A stretch of 64,000 bases of DNA from Lichina pygmaea (lineage: Eukaryota; Ascomycota; Lichinomycetes; Lichinales; Lichinaceae), in contig OY730169.1 of the NCBI GenBank assembly GCA_963422465.1, forward strand, positions 3,968,001-4,032,000, written 5' to 3'. Position numbers and translations under genes: made by a program. The notes beneath the pieces are model-generated. The model saw only the letters and a program-made list of their open reading frames with translations, did no database searches and was not told the origin of the DNA. Each line of letters begins with the position of its first letter. Positions within the stretch are counted from its first letter, which is position 1. Shown here one piece after another: positions 26,875 through 39,379 of the stretch.

Positions 26875-29800
26875 TCACATCCTCCTGACCCAATCTACAC
26901 CCAGCATCGGCGTCTCGACCCAGGCGTCGCCGGGAACGCCGTCGTTCTTGCGTCGCTCAAAGAAGATCTGACACTCGGTCACGACGAGCATCCATTCGGC
27001 GAGGGCGCGCCCCATGTATTTTGCGCCGTCGGATAGGCCCGGCGATGGCGATGCCGACGCCGACACCGACGCCGACGACGATGCCGATGATGGTGACGAT
27101 GATGATGTTGTCGGATGATCCTTGGCCGGCACGTCAGGCGGTGGTCGTGCTCCGACACTCGTGCTCCTCGCCGACGACGCTGGCGATCGGTCTGCCGTGG
27201 TCAGCGTGTCGAGTGCCGACGGAGGCAGGCTCGGCGGGAACAGCTTCTGCACCAGGATCGACGGCTTGTCCGACCACTCCAGCGAGAACCGAAAGCAGGA
27301 CCGTACGCCGCGCGCCGGCCCTCGCGGTCGAGCCGTCGCCCGGCCCAGCTCGTCGACGCTGGCGGATCCGGGCTCGCTGCACCCGTCTCGTCCTCCGCCG
27401 ACGCGTCGCAGAGGATCTTGCGTTCCTCTCGCTGGGGAGGCCCGCGGCAGCTGGTCTTCCTTGCCCCTTGCGGCGCCGTTGCCGGCCGCCCCGAACATGC
27501 GCAGGTTTCGAAGGATGTTCCACCGGCGTCTCGACCCGGCTGCTGGTTTTGACAGCGACGCGCTCGCTCCGTTTGATCCCGCGTCGTCGTCTCGTTGCGA
27601 CAACGGGAGCGACTCGGTCGAGTTGGCTGTTGAGGGCCCCGATGAGTTTGGCCGCGTCAGATCCTCAAAGGCAAGCAGTTGCGAAGCCGCGACGGCCGAG
27701 TCGTCTCGGACGATCATCAGTCGCCGACCGGGAGCCGGGTTCGAGGGGAGGATCGTCGGCGGGACGACGTTCATCGAACGCAGACTCCTCGAGTGGTCGA
27801 GGAAGAACACCCAGGTCGCCCGTAGCCGGTAGAGCAGCGTCAGGACAATCTTCCTGTGATCGATGAGTTAGCCCACCCTGTCCGTGATCTTCCCCCCTTC
27901 CCCCAGCATAGAAAGGAGCAGGCCGTACCCATCCACTTCCGACGGCTCCACGGCTCTCGCGACGCGCCAGCACAGGAGCCGCATGTAGTATGCACGTGAC
28001 ATGGGGCACCAGTGATGAAAGAAGCGGTGGAAGGTGGCCGGGGCGAGGAGCCAGCCGAGGCAGAGTTCTTCCTTCCGACGCTCGTCGGCAACGATGATGC
28101 CCCAGGTGCTGTAGAGGAAGGCGAAGAGTCGGATCTCAGACATGGTGTTCTGGCTCTCGGACATTTGCCTGCACACCGCGAGCCAGAACGCCCAGTCGAT
28201 CATCTCCGGCTCGAGGGGCTTGGCGGCGCGATACCGCTCGAGGATGCAGGCCGCTTCCTCAAGGAAATCGCACAGGGTGAAGCACGCGTCGTGGTCGAAC
28301 TTGGAGATCTTGCGGGCGGCCGCTTGGAGCACCTTGACAAAGTGTGTCGCGAAGGTGCGGCTGGCCAGTTCGTGCTCGGCCGATCGATCCGACAGCACGT
28401 CTCGCAAGAGCATGATCAGTCGGTTCTCCGCCATCTGCCGCGTCGCGTTCGCCGAGGGGAGGGGCAGTGCCGCCGCAGAGGCGTCGGGGCCGGCAAGCAT
28501 GTCCTCGAAGGTGGTGGCCGGCGCCGCTTCGGCGGCAGCGCCACCACCACCACCACCACCACCACCACCACCACCAGCGGCGCCGGCGTGGTGGGGCGAT
28601 GCGAGGGGGTGGTGGACTGTCGACTGGAAGACGGTCATTATCTGAGCGTGGATGGAGACGAATCCGGGAGCGAGAGCCTTGTCGGCCACGTCGAGGTCGA
28701 GCGGTAAGAATTCCTCGAGCAAGAAGTGCCATTGCCTGACAAAGACGAAGAATAGATCGCTCTCGCGGCCGCACCAGCGCGAGAGCCAGGCGCCGTGCCA
28801 GTCGATGCCACGCGAGAAGAGCACACGCGGAGCTGGCCGGCGGAGAGATCGAAGCAGTGCGGTGGTCGAATCGAAGCGCAGCGGTTGCAGGCACTTGGGA
28901 AAGCCCGAGACCAGGTGATCGAGGTCCGCGTCGGCCTGCCGGTCAGCGAGCCGAAACTCGTCGGCAAGGCGGCGGACGTTGGCCGAAGGCGTGCTCCACA
29001 GCCGCACCAAGGTGTCGGCCACGGCGGGGCAGAAGTAGAAGGCGTAGGCGAGCGTCCTGGCCGAGAAGGCGACGAGGCTGGCGGCGGCCTGGCGGAGCGC
29101 CATCTTGTCGACGACGATCGACGTCTGCGTCAGCAGGTTGTGGACGAAGAGGTTGCGGGTGTTGTGGAAGGTCGAGTCGGCGAGGAAGTCGGATCCGGTC
29201 GATTCGAGGGACATGGCCGAGGACGATTTGACCAAGGCGCCGTACTGCCAGCGGTGATCGGACGAGGCCGCGACGGAGGAAGGTACGGCCCTCCACTCGG
29301 GACGCATCATGATGCCGGTGATGCCTTCCAGAATGACGGGTCTGTCGGTGCCGGAAAGGGTGTAGGTGCTGCCGCTGTCGACCATCTCCAGCAGGGCAAG
29401 CCACCATTTGTTCAGGATGACGGTCCGTCGATCCAGGTCCTCGGGCCGGAGGGACCTGTTCGATGGATGGTGCGCGTAGGCGCGGAGGGAAGGAAGGAGG
29501 GACGTGCGGACCACGTTCGCCTTGAGAGCGCTCGTCTTCGATTGGAAGCTGGACGACGATCGCGGTGAGCGGAAGGTCGATGCGGCGTATGGGCTCGGGT
29601 ACCACTTACCGATGGAAGTCAGAGTCGAGGGCGCGAAAGACGGCCCAGAGCTCGTCCTTCTTCCGGGTTGGATTCCGGCCCATGCTTCTCAGGCTGTCCG
29701 AGGAGATGGCACGAGGGAGGGGCTGGAGCTTGGTGGTCGGAGACGATCGCATGAGCCCGGGTAGCCTGTCCGACGACAGGGACTTTCGAGATGCCTCTGC

Positions 29801-30646
29801 CAGACTGCCCGGGTGCGGTTCCCTGTCCGAGTCCGGGTCCCGGTTCCCACCCTTCAAGATGATGCTCAACGGTCGGCCCGCTTTCCTTCCCAGAAGACTC
29901 TGTCGCATCGACACCCTTCTCGGCCTCGCCGCGGGCACTTGAGGAGGCTCGTCCGGGACACGTCGCGGCGAGGGCGGCGGAGACAAGGTCGGTTGCGGAA
30001 ACGACGACGGCCCATCCTGCGAGGCAGGCCTGTCCGTGCCCTGGCTCAGGCCGCTGGAGCTCGTACGTCGCGACCGGGAAGACGAGGACGAGGACGAGGA
30101 CGACTTGGACTGCAGCCGTTGCCGAGATGCCGTCGAGCCCGGAGCTGAGGCCAGACTGGACGAAGCATGTCCATTCCGGTCATCCTCGGGCGTCGGCGCC
30201 GAGTTCGCCTTCGGGGCCGGCCGTGGTTCCGTCGTCGAACGAGACTCGACCGATCCAGGCTGGGACTTGGCCCGAGATATCCGGATCCTTGAACCGGCCT
30301 TCTTCCGTTGCAGCTTGCTTGGACCGGGAGTCTGATGGACGCCATTGACATGCAAGTCGCCATTCTCAGAGCGGTCGTGCGTCTCGCGGCCGGCGCCATG
30401 TGCTGCGTCGAAGCCAGCCGCGGCACGACGTTCGACAGCCAGCTGCCGGCCGTCGTTCGAGGCGCGGCGGACGACGGCGGGGATGTAGGTGTAGCTGGCC
30501 GCTCGGGGTAGCTGCACCGAGGGGGTCCACAACTCATCCGAGCCTGGAGACTGGAAATGCATCGAGGGCGGAGCCGCAACGTGACTGGGGTGTTGCTTGA
30601 GAACGTGGTTGGCCGAGGGCGGTCTCGACGTCGATGCTATGACCAT
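26875..30646 (-). CDS. DUF1765 (UPF0592) family protein
   Basis: Three exons: 30646-29610, 29548-27929 and 27853-26875 (about 1211 residues; introns 61 and 75 bp, the second with a CTAAC branch site). The N-terminal ~330 residues are Ser/Pro/Arg-rich and disordered, with a Ser run near 30090. The conserved region starts ELWAVFRALDSDFHRFQSKT, then NRSLRPEDLDRRTVILNKWW and SGTDRPVILEGITGIM. It continues through a long helical part and ends CWRVARAVEPSEVDGK and SNPAPGRRLMIVRDD. These are the landmarks of fungal DUF1765 proteins, which have no established biochemical role that I know of. A Gly run (about 12 residues) at 28538-28577 interrupts a loop. The final ~120 residues are Ser/Ala-rich. Confidence 0.85.
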
Positions 30647-32201
30647 GGCCACGAAGCACGTTTACACAATGACAACCACGTTCATTGCGGATGCCGGTGG
30701 TCCCTGGGTTTCAGGATGATAGCGCTACTACGCTTGCAACACCAGCGCATCAGCAGGCGTGTGACGCAAGCCCTCGATCGCAGGGGAACCACAGACCATG
30801 ATCCGTTCTACGGACGACAAGGGCACGCACAGCTTCTTTCAGAACAGCAGGAGAACTGCCGCTGGCACCAGCACATATACCAACAAAGAATTCTGCCAAG
30901 ACGCCAGCGTCTGGGTTCTCTGAACGAGTGTCAGAAGGAGTGTCGGGAAGTACCAGACTCAGCAGTATCCAGCGTCGCACGGTCCCGCTGAACCGCGAGG
31001 TGAGATTCCCGTATAGAACCAAGGTGCAACGGAACAGATAGCACAGATGACGGAAGCATCAGCGTTGACCCCTGGGATGACTACTCCGTACGTATGTACG
31101 AATCGTACGTACTCGTACGTCCCCATCAACGATATGACTAAGGCCGCCAGGCCGCCGACGGCGAGTTCGGTCGACCGGACCTGTCGCTCAAAAGAAGCGG
31201 GGCCGGATGGTACGGTGGGGCGTCGAGGACGCCTCCAGGACTTTTGCAGCCTCGGCTGGGTATCTGTCGAAGGGGCGGGGTGCCGCTTACAGCGCCGTGA
31301 GCACGTATCGTAAGTTACCCTGTTCCGGTGACGGAGTTCGGATGACCGGAGAAATTTTAATCCGCGGTCGAAGTTACGGATAGCCGAGACGCCTGTGCTA
31401 TAAATATCTCTAACGGCGTATCAAGCCCTACTCGTAGATCCTAATCAGCCGAGCGTCAAAAGGACGAGTGCGGCAACATATCCCACGCCCCTGATATTGG
31501 CGTGCTGGCACATCATAATAGATATCCGCCCTCCCGTCTGCTACTCTGCACTGCATTGTACGTAGACTTTGCTCCTCTACTCTCTGCCGAAAGTGGCTCC
31601 AAGAAAGGGGTATTTCAACACTTTCGCCAACGCCAAGAACAATGAGCGAGGACTGCTGCATTTCTAGCATTGCCCTGGACATAGCGTTTCCACCCGAGGA
31701 AGCTTCAAAGCGCAGAGAAATCTTCAATCCTCGGGTCTGCATCTGTCCGAGATGTACGGAGGTACTGTACTGTAAGAGCAGCATAGAAAAAGGAACAAGA
31801 GATTGAGCTACCAAGACCAGCGCCGAGTGGAGTCGGATCAGTTCAATATGTAGCACTCTCGCACAGGTATGAACTCGTAGATGTATAAAGCCTTCGAACA
31901 ACAGGGATCATTCTTTCAGCTCCCACTCACGAGAATGTGTATATTACAAGTACGTAAGTACAGCAACTACCCGCCAACAACCACTAACTTCGTGTAGTTC
32001 TTGCGCTACCGTATAGTTTTACCGGCATGATAGTACTCCCGGCATCTGACATACTTTAGCTCTAGAGCCAGCTCTACAGGGATATACGCTATGTATGTTG
32101 AACTCTCCATCGCGCAAGATCCTTGCATGATCATATCATATTATTGATCTATACGTTACCTACCACCTAGCCTCTCTATATACCACATTAGACACCCAGA
32201 T
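30647..32201. other. Divergent promoter region of the DUF1765 gene and DUS4
   Basis: The 1.55 kb between outward-facing genes shows no supported gene. A CGTACGTATGTACGAATCGTACGTACTCGTACG-type palindromic tract lies at about 31088-31119 and a TATAAATAT motif at about 31399-31407. The open frame at 31428-31901 (minus) has no recognisable motif. Confidence 0.45.
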
Positions 32202-34837
32202 ATGTCGGCGTCAACGTCAGCATCGACATTAGCGACGATGATCGATCAGCGCGAGCAAGAGCATCAGTCAGTCGCCCTTCTCCCGAAGATTACAACCCCC
32301 ATCACCGCGCAATTCTCATCTAACGTCATCCCCCGTCTAATATCTCGAACGTAAGCCCGCTGAGGATCTTCGAGATTGCCAAAAGCCAAGGACGACCGGC
32401 GTACATCTCGGCGCCGATGGTGCGGTGAGTTATACGTCGCCGTCGCTTCTGTTGTCTTGTCTACTTGCGGACCGTGGGGACGAAGTATTAGAGCTACAGC
32501 TCGAGTGGTCTAGATCACTTGTGTGAGAATGCATGGATGATCATGTCCAAGACGGGATAGAAGAACAGAGAAAGAGGGGCTACATGAACAAAAGAGGAAG
32601 AAGAGTCTGAACAGGGACACCAGACGAAGCCAGGCCGGTTGACGGCGCTTTTCATCATACTCTTGCCCGGCGCTGATTTAACTACGGGACAGATACAGCA
32701 AGTTGCCCTTTCGCGCGTTGGTCCGGCGGTACGACGTCGACCTGTGCTATACGCCTATGGTGAGTCACACAGTCTCTTTGCACTGGACGTCCTCGCCGTC
32801 AAAGATCTCATTGGCTTCAAATGTCCTCAACGCCGTCAACGTCCTCGACGTCATCGAAGACGGCGCAGCTATATCCCCACAGCCACGCCTTTTCTCCCTT
32901 CTATCTCTCTCAGATCTAAAGCCCTTGTTCTTTGCTGTCTTGAATTTTTTTTTCTCAAACGTCTTTCTCTCCCTCTTTCTACTTGTCAAAAGACAGGACG
33001 CCTTCGCATCATCTGTACGGGCTGGTACGGGCTGGTACGGGCCGTGATAAATCCCAAGCAACAAGACAAGCAACAAAATAACCCCATGAAGGAAGGCCAT
33101 GAAGGAAGGCCATAAAGGAAAGAATTAAGAAAAGAATCCCGTTGCATCGCCAACGGTTGAAAACAACTCGAGAAAGGAAAACGACGGACAGACGAGAGGA
33201 AAAAGAGACAACGGCAGGGGCTTTCTTCTTCTTCTTCTTCTTCTTCTTCATAGACAAAGAGACGAAGAGAGACATATTCATAGAGATGCATAGAAAGCGG
33301 AGAAGGCGATTGCTGATCGACAGGACGCACATAGATCTTGGCCAAGGAGTTCACGAGGAGTAGCAAGGCGCGGGAGACGGGTGAGTCCAGGCATTCCCTT
33401 TTTTTTTAATACATCCATTCATGTGAGTGAGACATGATCGTCGTGTGAAACTTGATCGTTGTATGAGAACATGATCATGGTTCGAAAGAGAGCATTGAAG
33501 ATGTTGGACATGAGAATAAACCACACCTTCTCCCGCCCCTCCTTCCCTATGCCCCTCTCTGCCCCCCTCTGGCCCCCTCTGCCCCTCGGGCACCCTCTAT
33601 GCATCTATCTGGCAACAAAAGATGAACGACACGCCTGCTTCATCGCAATGCAGAAAAGGAGAAACAAGAAAAGAGACAAGAGAAGCAAGAAAAAAATGAT
33701 TGAAAAAGACCCCCGATGATCTGACCCTTCCCTCTCTCCCTCCGGGCGCGGGGCGGGCCGACGGAGATGCGCCATAGATTTCACGACCAACGCGAACGAT
33801 AGACCGCTGGTGGTTCAGTTCGGGAGCGCGACGGCGCTGGACCTGGGCCGGGCCGCCGAGATGGTACGGCCGTACTGCGACGGCGTCAACATCAACTGCG
33901 GCTGTCCGCAGAGCTGGGCCTGTCAGGACGGTATGGGCGCCCAGCTCATGCACGACCCGGCCAAGGTCGCCGACATGGTCCGGGCGGCCAAGACGCGGTG
34001 CGGTCCGGACTTTTGCGTCAGCGTCAAGATACGCCTCCTTGCGGACCTCAGGTCGGTTTGTCGGCTCGCTTGTGCGCGTCTGTGCTGGTTCTGTGGGGGA
34101 TATTCCACCAAGGGGGGGGGGGGGGCGAGACGGAGAAGACAACCCCCCCTGGGGCTTTTTGATGGCATGATGCTCGACCTGATTGACCTCCTTTGCTGAC
34201 CCGCCCGTCGCTGACTCCACTCGTTCCATGGTGAGGAGGAGGGGGACGACGACGACGACAGACGCACGCTTGACTTCCTCAAGATCGTCCAAGACGCCGG
34301 CGTCGACTACGTCACCGTGCACGGACGACAGCGTTCCCAGAGAAATTCCGAGCCGGTCAACCTCGAGGCGATCAAGCTCGTCAAGGAGAGCGCGACGGTG
34401 CCTGTGGTCGCCAACGGCGACGCCTTCACCCTCGACGACGTCCGTCGCATCGCGGACTTTACCGGGGTCGACGGTAAGGCTCTCTCCCCTCTGCCCTGGG
34501 GTTAGCCGTCCCAGAGGTTGGCCCGTCCGGAACTCGAAAATCGCGCTCACGCTTTTCACAAAAACACACAGGCGTCATGTCCGCTCGCGGCTTGATGGAG
34601 AATCCTACGCTCTTCACAGGGACCGTGAAGACGCCCTGGACTGCGGTCGAGGCGTTCGTCGGCCTCGCCGTGCGGAGCCCGCTGCCGTACGGCCTCGTCC
34701 TGCATCACGTTGGCGAGATGACCAGGTCTTCCATGACACGGGCTCACAGGGCGTCGTTGCACGAGACCGGCGACATGCTCGATCTGATCGACTGGGTGCA
34801 GGCCAATGCTGCTGCGTCGGGCACCGACGTACTCTAG
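32202..34837 (+). CDS. DUS4: tRNA-dihydrouridine(20a/20b) synthase
   Basis: Seven exons are inferred: 32202-32266 (tentative), 32356-32424, 32693-32759, 33335-33380, 33778-34051, 34262-34473 and 34572-34837. The TIM-barrel flavoprotein motifs run in order: YISAPMVRYSKLPFRALV, TPMILAKEF, RPLVVQFGSA, CDGVNINCGCPQSWACQDG (with the catalytic Cys region), VTVHGRQRSQ, VPVVANGDAF and GVMSARGLMENPTLF. The order and the sequence around NCGCP match the Dus4 subgroup, which reduces U20a/U20b in the tRNA D-loop using FMN and NAD(P)H. Introns are longer than elsewhere in the window (268, 575 and 397 bp for introns 2-4). The first exon and its donor (GTCAGT) are the weakest part; all other junctions restore conserved sequence in frame. 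Confidence 0.9.
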
Positions 34838-34980
34838 GTCCGCAGTAGATCGAGTCTAGACGACACTTATCTGGCCGTGAGCCTCACTTCGTCTGCACAC
34901 ACGTGATCGCGATCGAGTTTGGTCCTGTTTGGGTCCGGTTGGACGAGTTCCACGTGATATTTCTCAATTCCTCATAGGCT

Positions 34981-37067
34981 CTAGGATTCTACCTCCCCTT
35001 CTTCGCTGAGGGCGTCTTCGGCGGCCGTCGCGACGGCGTCGTTCTGTACTGGCGCTGGTTCGGCGCTCTCGGTGCTTCGTCGCGACGTATCGTGTCCGTT
35101 TTGACCGTTCGACGGCTGGGAGGCGCTATGAGCATTGTCGTCAGACTTGGAGGCCCCGACCTCGCCGATGGCGCTTTCAACGGGGGTCTTGATAGCGCCG
35201 TTCTGGACCAGCGCTGGTTCGACACTCCCGGTCTTCCGTCGCTTCGTGTCACGTCCGTTTTGATCGTTCAAGGGCTGGGAGGCGCCATGAGCATTGTCGT
35301 CGGTCGAAGAGGCTCCGACCTCGCCGATGGTGCCTTCAACGGGCGTCGCGACAGCGTCGTGCGGTACCGGCGCCGGTTCGACGCTCTCGGTCCTTCGTCG
35401 CTTCTTGTCCTTCCCGTTTCGACTGTTCGATGGCGGGGGGGCGCCATTCGCATCGCCGCCAGCTGCAGAGGTTCCGACCTCGCTTTCAACGGGGGTCTTG
35501 GTAGCGCCGTTCTGTACCGGCGCCGGTTCGACACCCTCGATTCCTCGTGGCTTCTTATCATGCCCGTTTGGACCTTTCGATGGCTGGGAGGCGCCATTCG
35601 CATCGTCGCCAGTCGCAGAAGCTCCGACCTTCCCGACGGCGTCTTCGACTGGCGTCGCGACACCGCCGTTCTGTACCGACGCTGGCTCGACGCTCTCGGT
35701 TCTCCGGCGCTTCTTGTCATGCCCGCTGCCGCCGTTCGATGGCTTGGAGACGCCGTGCGCATCGCCGCCAGTCGTAGAAGCTCCGACCTTGCCGACGCCG
35801 TCTTCAACGGGCGTGCCGGCAGCGCCGTTCTGTACCCGCGCCGGCTCGACGCTCTTGGTTCTTCGTCGCTTCGTGTCGTGCCCGTTTGGACCTTTCGATG
35901 GATGGGGAGCGCCATGCGCATTGCCGCCAGCCGTTGAAGCTCCGACCTTGCCGATGGCGTCGTTCTTGTCGTGCTTGGCCGCTCCGTCGCCAGTGGATCC
36001 TCCATCGTCTCTGGGCCTCTTGGGCCGGGGCTGCGCGTCACGGCCGGTCGACGCCGACTTTGCGCCGTCAGAAGCCATCGATCGCGGCGGCAGCGAACCG
36101 TGACGACTGCCGGAACTGGGAGTCGGCGAACGAGCCGTCAAAGCGCTCTTGGCTCGGTTCTCAACCTTGTCTGCGTTTTCGTCCTCGGGAATGCAGGTGT
36201 ACATGGCGTCGCTGGGCCGCGGCCGAGCCTCATCCCGAGCGAGGGCCATGTAGTTGCAAGCCTTTTTGATGTCGGAGAGCGAGAGGCCAAAGTCGTCCCA
36301 CCACGCACCACCGTCCCGGTCCTCAAAGCTGAGGCGATGATAACGAGCCGAGCAGTAGAGCGCCGACGCCGCAATGACGCGGGAGGGATACAGCAGGCAG
36401 AGCATGGTGGCGCCGCTGTCGGTGAGGAAGGTCCATGCCGAGTCGCGCAGCCCCTTGTTGTGCTCCTCGCCCAGCCATTTCAGATATTTGAACAAGATCT
36501 TGTAGGGCTGGTCGTACGACAGATCGAAGCAGAGAGCCTCGAGGAGGACATCTTCGTTGTGGAGGATGGTGTCTCGCCAGCGCCAGTACTCCTTGGACTG
36601 CTCGTCCACGACGAGGGTCGATTTCTTCTGCGCCACGCGACAGCAGGCGATGACCAGCTCCTTCATCCGGCGGCACGTCTCTTCGACTTTCGTTGCCAAG
36701 AACAAGGACGTGGCGGCGATGGCCTTGGGTCGCGACCACGCATTAGCTTCGGTGAGACGAGAACTGGGGAGGACGAGGGGAGGCGACCGACATAGTAGTG
36801 GTACGCTGGTCGGCCGAGCTTGTCGACCATGGAGTAGCGCATGAAGAAGCGATGAAAGTAGATGGTGGCGGCCGACAAGGTCATTTGGGGGAGCTTCAGC
36901 ATGATGCCCACTTGGGTGATGAAGTGCACCCCTTTACCGCGACTCTCGCGTTCGACCTTCAGCGATAGGCCGTCCAGGCGGGACGGCGTTCGACGGAATT
37001 CGTCGACGGTAAAGATCCACTGGCTCTCGGCGGCGCGGAGCACCCCGTTTGCAGAAGGTGACGGCAT
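34981..37067 (-). CDS. Pch1/BUR2/cyclin-T/K-like transcriptional cyclin with repeat-bearing tail
   Basis: Two exons: 37067-36792 and 36723-34981 (about 672 residues; intron 68 bp with a GCTAATG branch site). The N-terminal ~260 residues are a double cyclin fold: SQWIFTVDEFRRTPSRLDGL, GVHFITQVGIMLKLPQMTLS, HYYAIAATSLFLATKVEETC, then WRWRDTILHNEDVLLEALCF and AASALYCSARYH. This closely matches cyclins that pair with Cdk9/Bur1 and phosphorylate the Pol II C-terminal domain and Spt5. The rest of the protein is disordered and made largely of six near-identical ~53-residue repeats, ending EEGEVES. The tail of relatives, as I recall it, is disordered but not tandemly repeated. An in-frame upstream extension without clear homology exists; the ATG at 37067 sits just before the conserved region. 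Confidence 0.9.
35008..35955 (-). repeat. Intragenic tandem repeat: six units of about 159 bp
   Basis: Coding units of 53 codons (one of 50) encode variants of G-VGAS-----AHG--PSN, then a basic KRRRTESVEPAPVQNG motif, then --TPVE. Each unit has a basic cluster resembling a nuclear localisation signal and an SVEP motif. Units differ at many positions but keep length and phase, so the array has been maintained in frame. Confidence 0.85.
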
Positions 37068-37549
37068 CGTAGATGCAGCGTGGACAGATGTTGGGCGGCT
37101 TGAGCGACCTGGTGACGTCGAAGTGGTGAGGTTGTTACGGGTGCGAGGACGATGGAGTAAGCTGTGGGCTTGACATGATTGCGGGGCCTTTGAGCAGTGG
37201 AATTTCAAGGACGTGGGTGTTATTGAGGGACCGTGTGACGTCGACGGAGGGTTACCCAGATCAGGTTGCAATGAGTTGATGCTTCGGTTCGCAGGAAAAA
37301 GCTTAGGTCGGCATATGAAAGCCTTGAGGATTCATGCGAGTTTTACGATTACTATTGCAGGAGCAATGCTGTCGAAGCCAAAACTACGCGTGTACTGGCT
37401 CTCGGTATTGTCGTGATTGTTGACCCTATACGTTACGTACGTATCGTACCGTAGTCATTCTCAGCCCCTTTTTGGGGATCTCAGCTCATTGTTCATGTCA
37501 AACTGAATAGGCCCTTTTCGCTGACTAAGCGATGCGACGATGTCAGCTG
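37068..37549. other. Upstream region of the cyclin gene; no gene
   Basis: It should contain the promoter of the minus-strand cyclin gene. A TACGTACGTATCGTACC tract lies at about 37434-37450, and an exact CTGACTAAGC motif shared with other repeats of the window lies at 37521-37530. Confidence 0.4.
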
Positions 37550-37800
37550 AGTACGAGGTGTATAGCGGAAATAACGTTACTTGTATTCCGTATACCGTAC
37601 AAGCCAAAGAGAATTTCAGAGCCGCATCGTCAAAACCCTTGAGACATCTAGATACTTGCGCTCGTCCAACTCATAATTCTGTGTGCCCCCTGTTGGCATC
37701 AATGACTGCCTGGCGACAGGACGCTCATCTCAAGTCATTTGCTGTGACTTTGGGGTTGCTGGTGCATCGAGGAACTCAGGGACTAGATCCATGATGGCTG
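37550..37800 (+). repeat. Diverged dispersed repeat, copy B
   Basis: Counterpart of 5341-5601 with the same block order and the same orientation; see copy A. It is followed by a short tandem run of GGCGTGCCT (about 37799-37828). Confidence 0.65.
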
Positions 37801-39379
37801 GCGTGCCTGGCGTGCCTGGCGTGCCTGGGGAACGATCTGACCAAAATTTTTTGATAATGTTGCGAGCGTTTCAGCGTACTAAGCCTATACACGTAACGTC
37901 ATATCCGCTATACACCTCGTACGTTAACAACGAGGGCACTCGTAAGGCAACTCAGCCTCTCATCTACATGATATCTAGACCGAAAAGGATATCCATATTT
38001 CTGCCGAACTAATTTTCCTTGACTCGGTTATGAAGAACACTACTGTGTAGCTCTGCTTTTTGTTTGTCGACCCCCCTTCCCAAGCCATGTTCGGTTTCTC
38101 TCGAGCACCACAGCTGTCACTGCACGGGCCCTGCAAGCCAATGACACCGCATTGCCATGCGCGATTGGAATGCTGATGGAAGCCAAAGGATCACCATAAG
38201 CCGTTGGACGGATGAAGGGTGAAAACCCCAACGACACCAAGATCCCACACCCCAGCCAAGCCTTCTCTCTGAAAGTGAGCAAAGAGAATGTGTGATATGC
38301 ACCGTAGTGTCCAGAGTATCACACAGCCAGAAAAGATGTCCGGAGTCCCTCCAGACCGTATAGCCGTTTCGATATGATAGCAATGATGCAATTGCCCTCG
38401 AGGTTCCTGGTGCTGAGAGCTGAAGCCAAGGATCCAGAACGATCACCAACTACGACGGTAGACATGACGCACGAGCGACGCAGTGCGACCGGGGGCCAAG
38501 AGAGCCTCGAAGACGGCCGGGACCCGTTTCTGAAAGTTGAACGTCCGGCTTGCTTCCTAGACCCCGCGTCAGCACATTTCGGGTCAAGCGTAGTTGCACG
38601 GGCACGATCCGCATTGCAAACAATTCCGTAGGTGGAATCTCCCCGCCGAGCGCTTCTCTCCTGAACGGATGCCGGGGTAATCGACATCCTTTCGACGACA
38701 ACTTTCGTCCCCCTCTCGGCCTTCGCTCGTTGACGTGTACCTGCCTTTCGACAGCCACCAGACGTTGTATATTCACGTAATCTCGACCGGTTGAGGGGAT
38801 GTCCAAAAGAAACAAGAACTCTACCTCCCGACGGGTTAGATCCCGCCGTGTCGTGTGGGTTACCTCATGCCACGCCGTCGGCTCGCAAGGGCTTCGCGCA
38901 GCGAGTATCAAACGGGAACATGTCCGTAGGAGAAGCCTTGCAAGGACGTGGATGTGTATTCCTCTCCGCAAGATGTCTCGCGTCACATGCCTCGGAAACG
39001 GAGATGCCGCTGCCGCTGCCGGTGGCCATGACGCTTGCGGCACGCTCGTTTTTTTAGGGAAAGATCTTGGCCTGCCTCGTAGAGAAGAGAAGAGAGCCCT
39101 TCGGGACACGAACGACGAACACACGTGGTGCACCACCGACTCAGGGCAGCTCTCGACCGGTACCGACTTCACCTCGAGATCATAGATGTTTGATTATCAT
39201 TTCCTGGCCGGCGAGACGGTGGTGCTGGCTTGTCATCCACAGAGTGATATTCCTTTTCCCTGAACAGCCGAACCGCCTTCTCATGCAGGACTCGGTCCGG
39301 ATGGACAGGAGAGTGTCGACCGCACCGGAGGAAGAGGGGAACAAGAAAAGAAGGAAAGAGATAAAGAAAGAAAGAAAGA
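37801..39379. other. 1.6-kb spacer without recognisable gene
   Basis: Open frames on both strands (for example 38450-39172, minus) lack recognisable motifs and have no convincing exon structure. The part next to RSC7 (about 39180-39379) must contain its 3' untranslated region. Confidence 0.45.

Noticed and set aside
27021-27866. Plus-strand open frames opposite the DUF1765 C-terminus
   Set aside because: Shadow frames; the minus strand carries the conserved SNPAPGRRL region.
31428-31901. 157-residue minus-strand open frame and weak similarity of its GGCTCCAAGAAAGGGG to 13812
   Set aside because: The shared stretch is too short to support a repeat, and the protein has no recognisable motif.
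35092-35937. Plus-strand repetitive open frame (281 residues)
   Set aside because: Antisense to the cyclin repeat array; repeats in any frame stay open, which is not evidence of coding.
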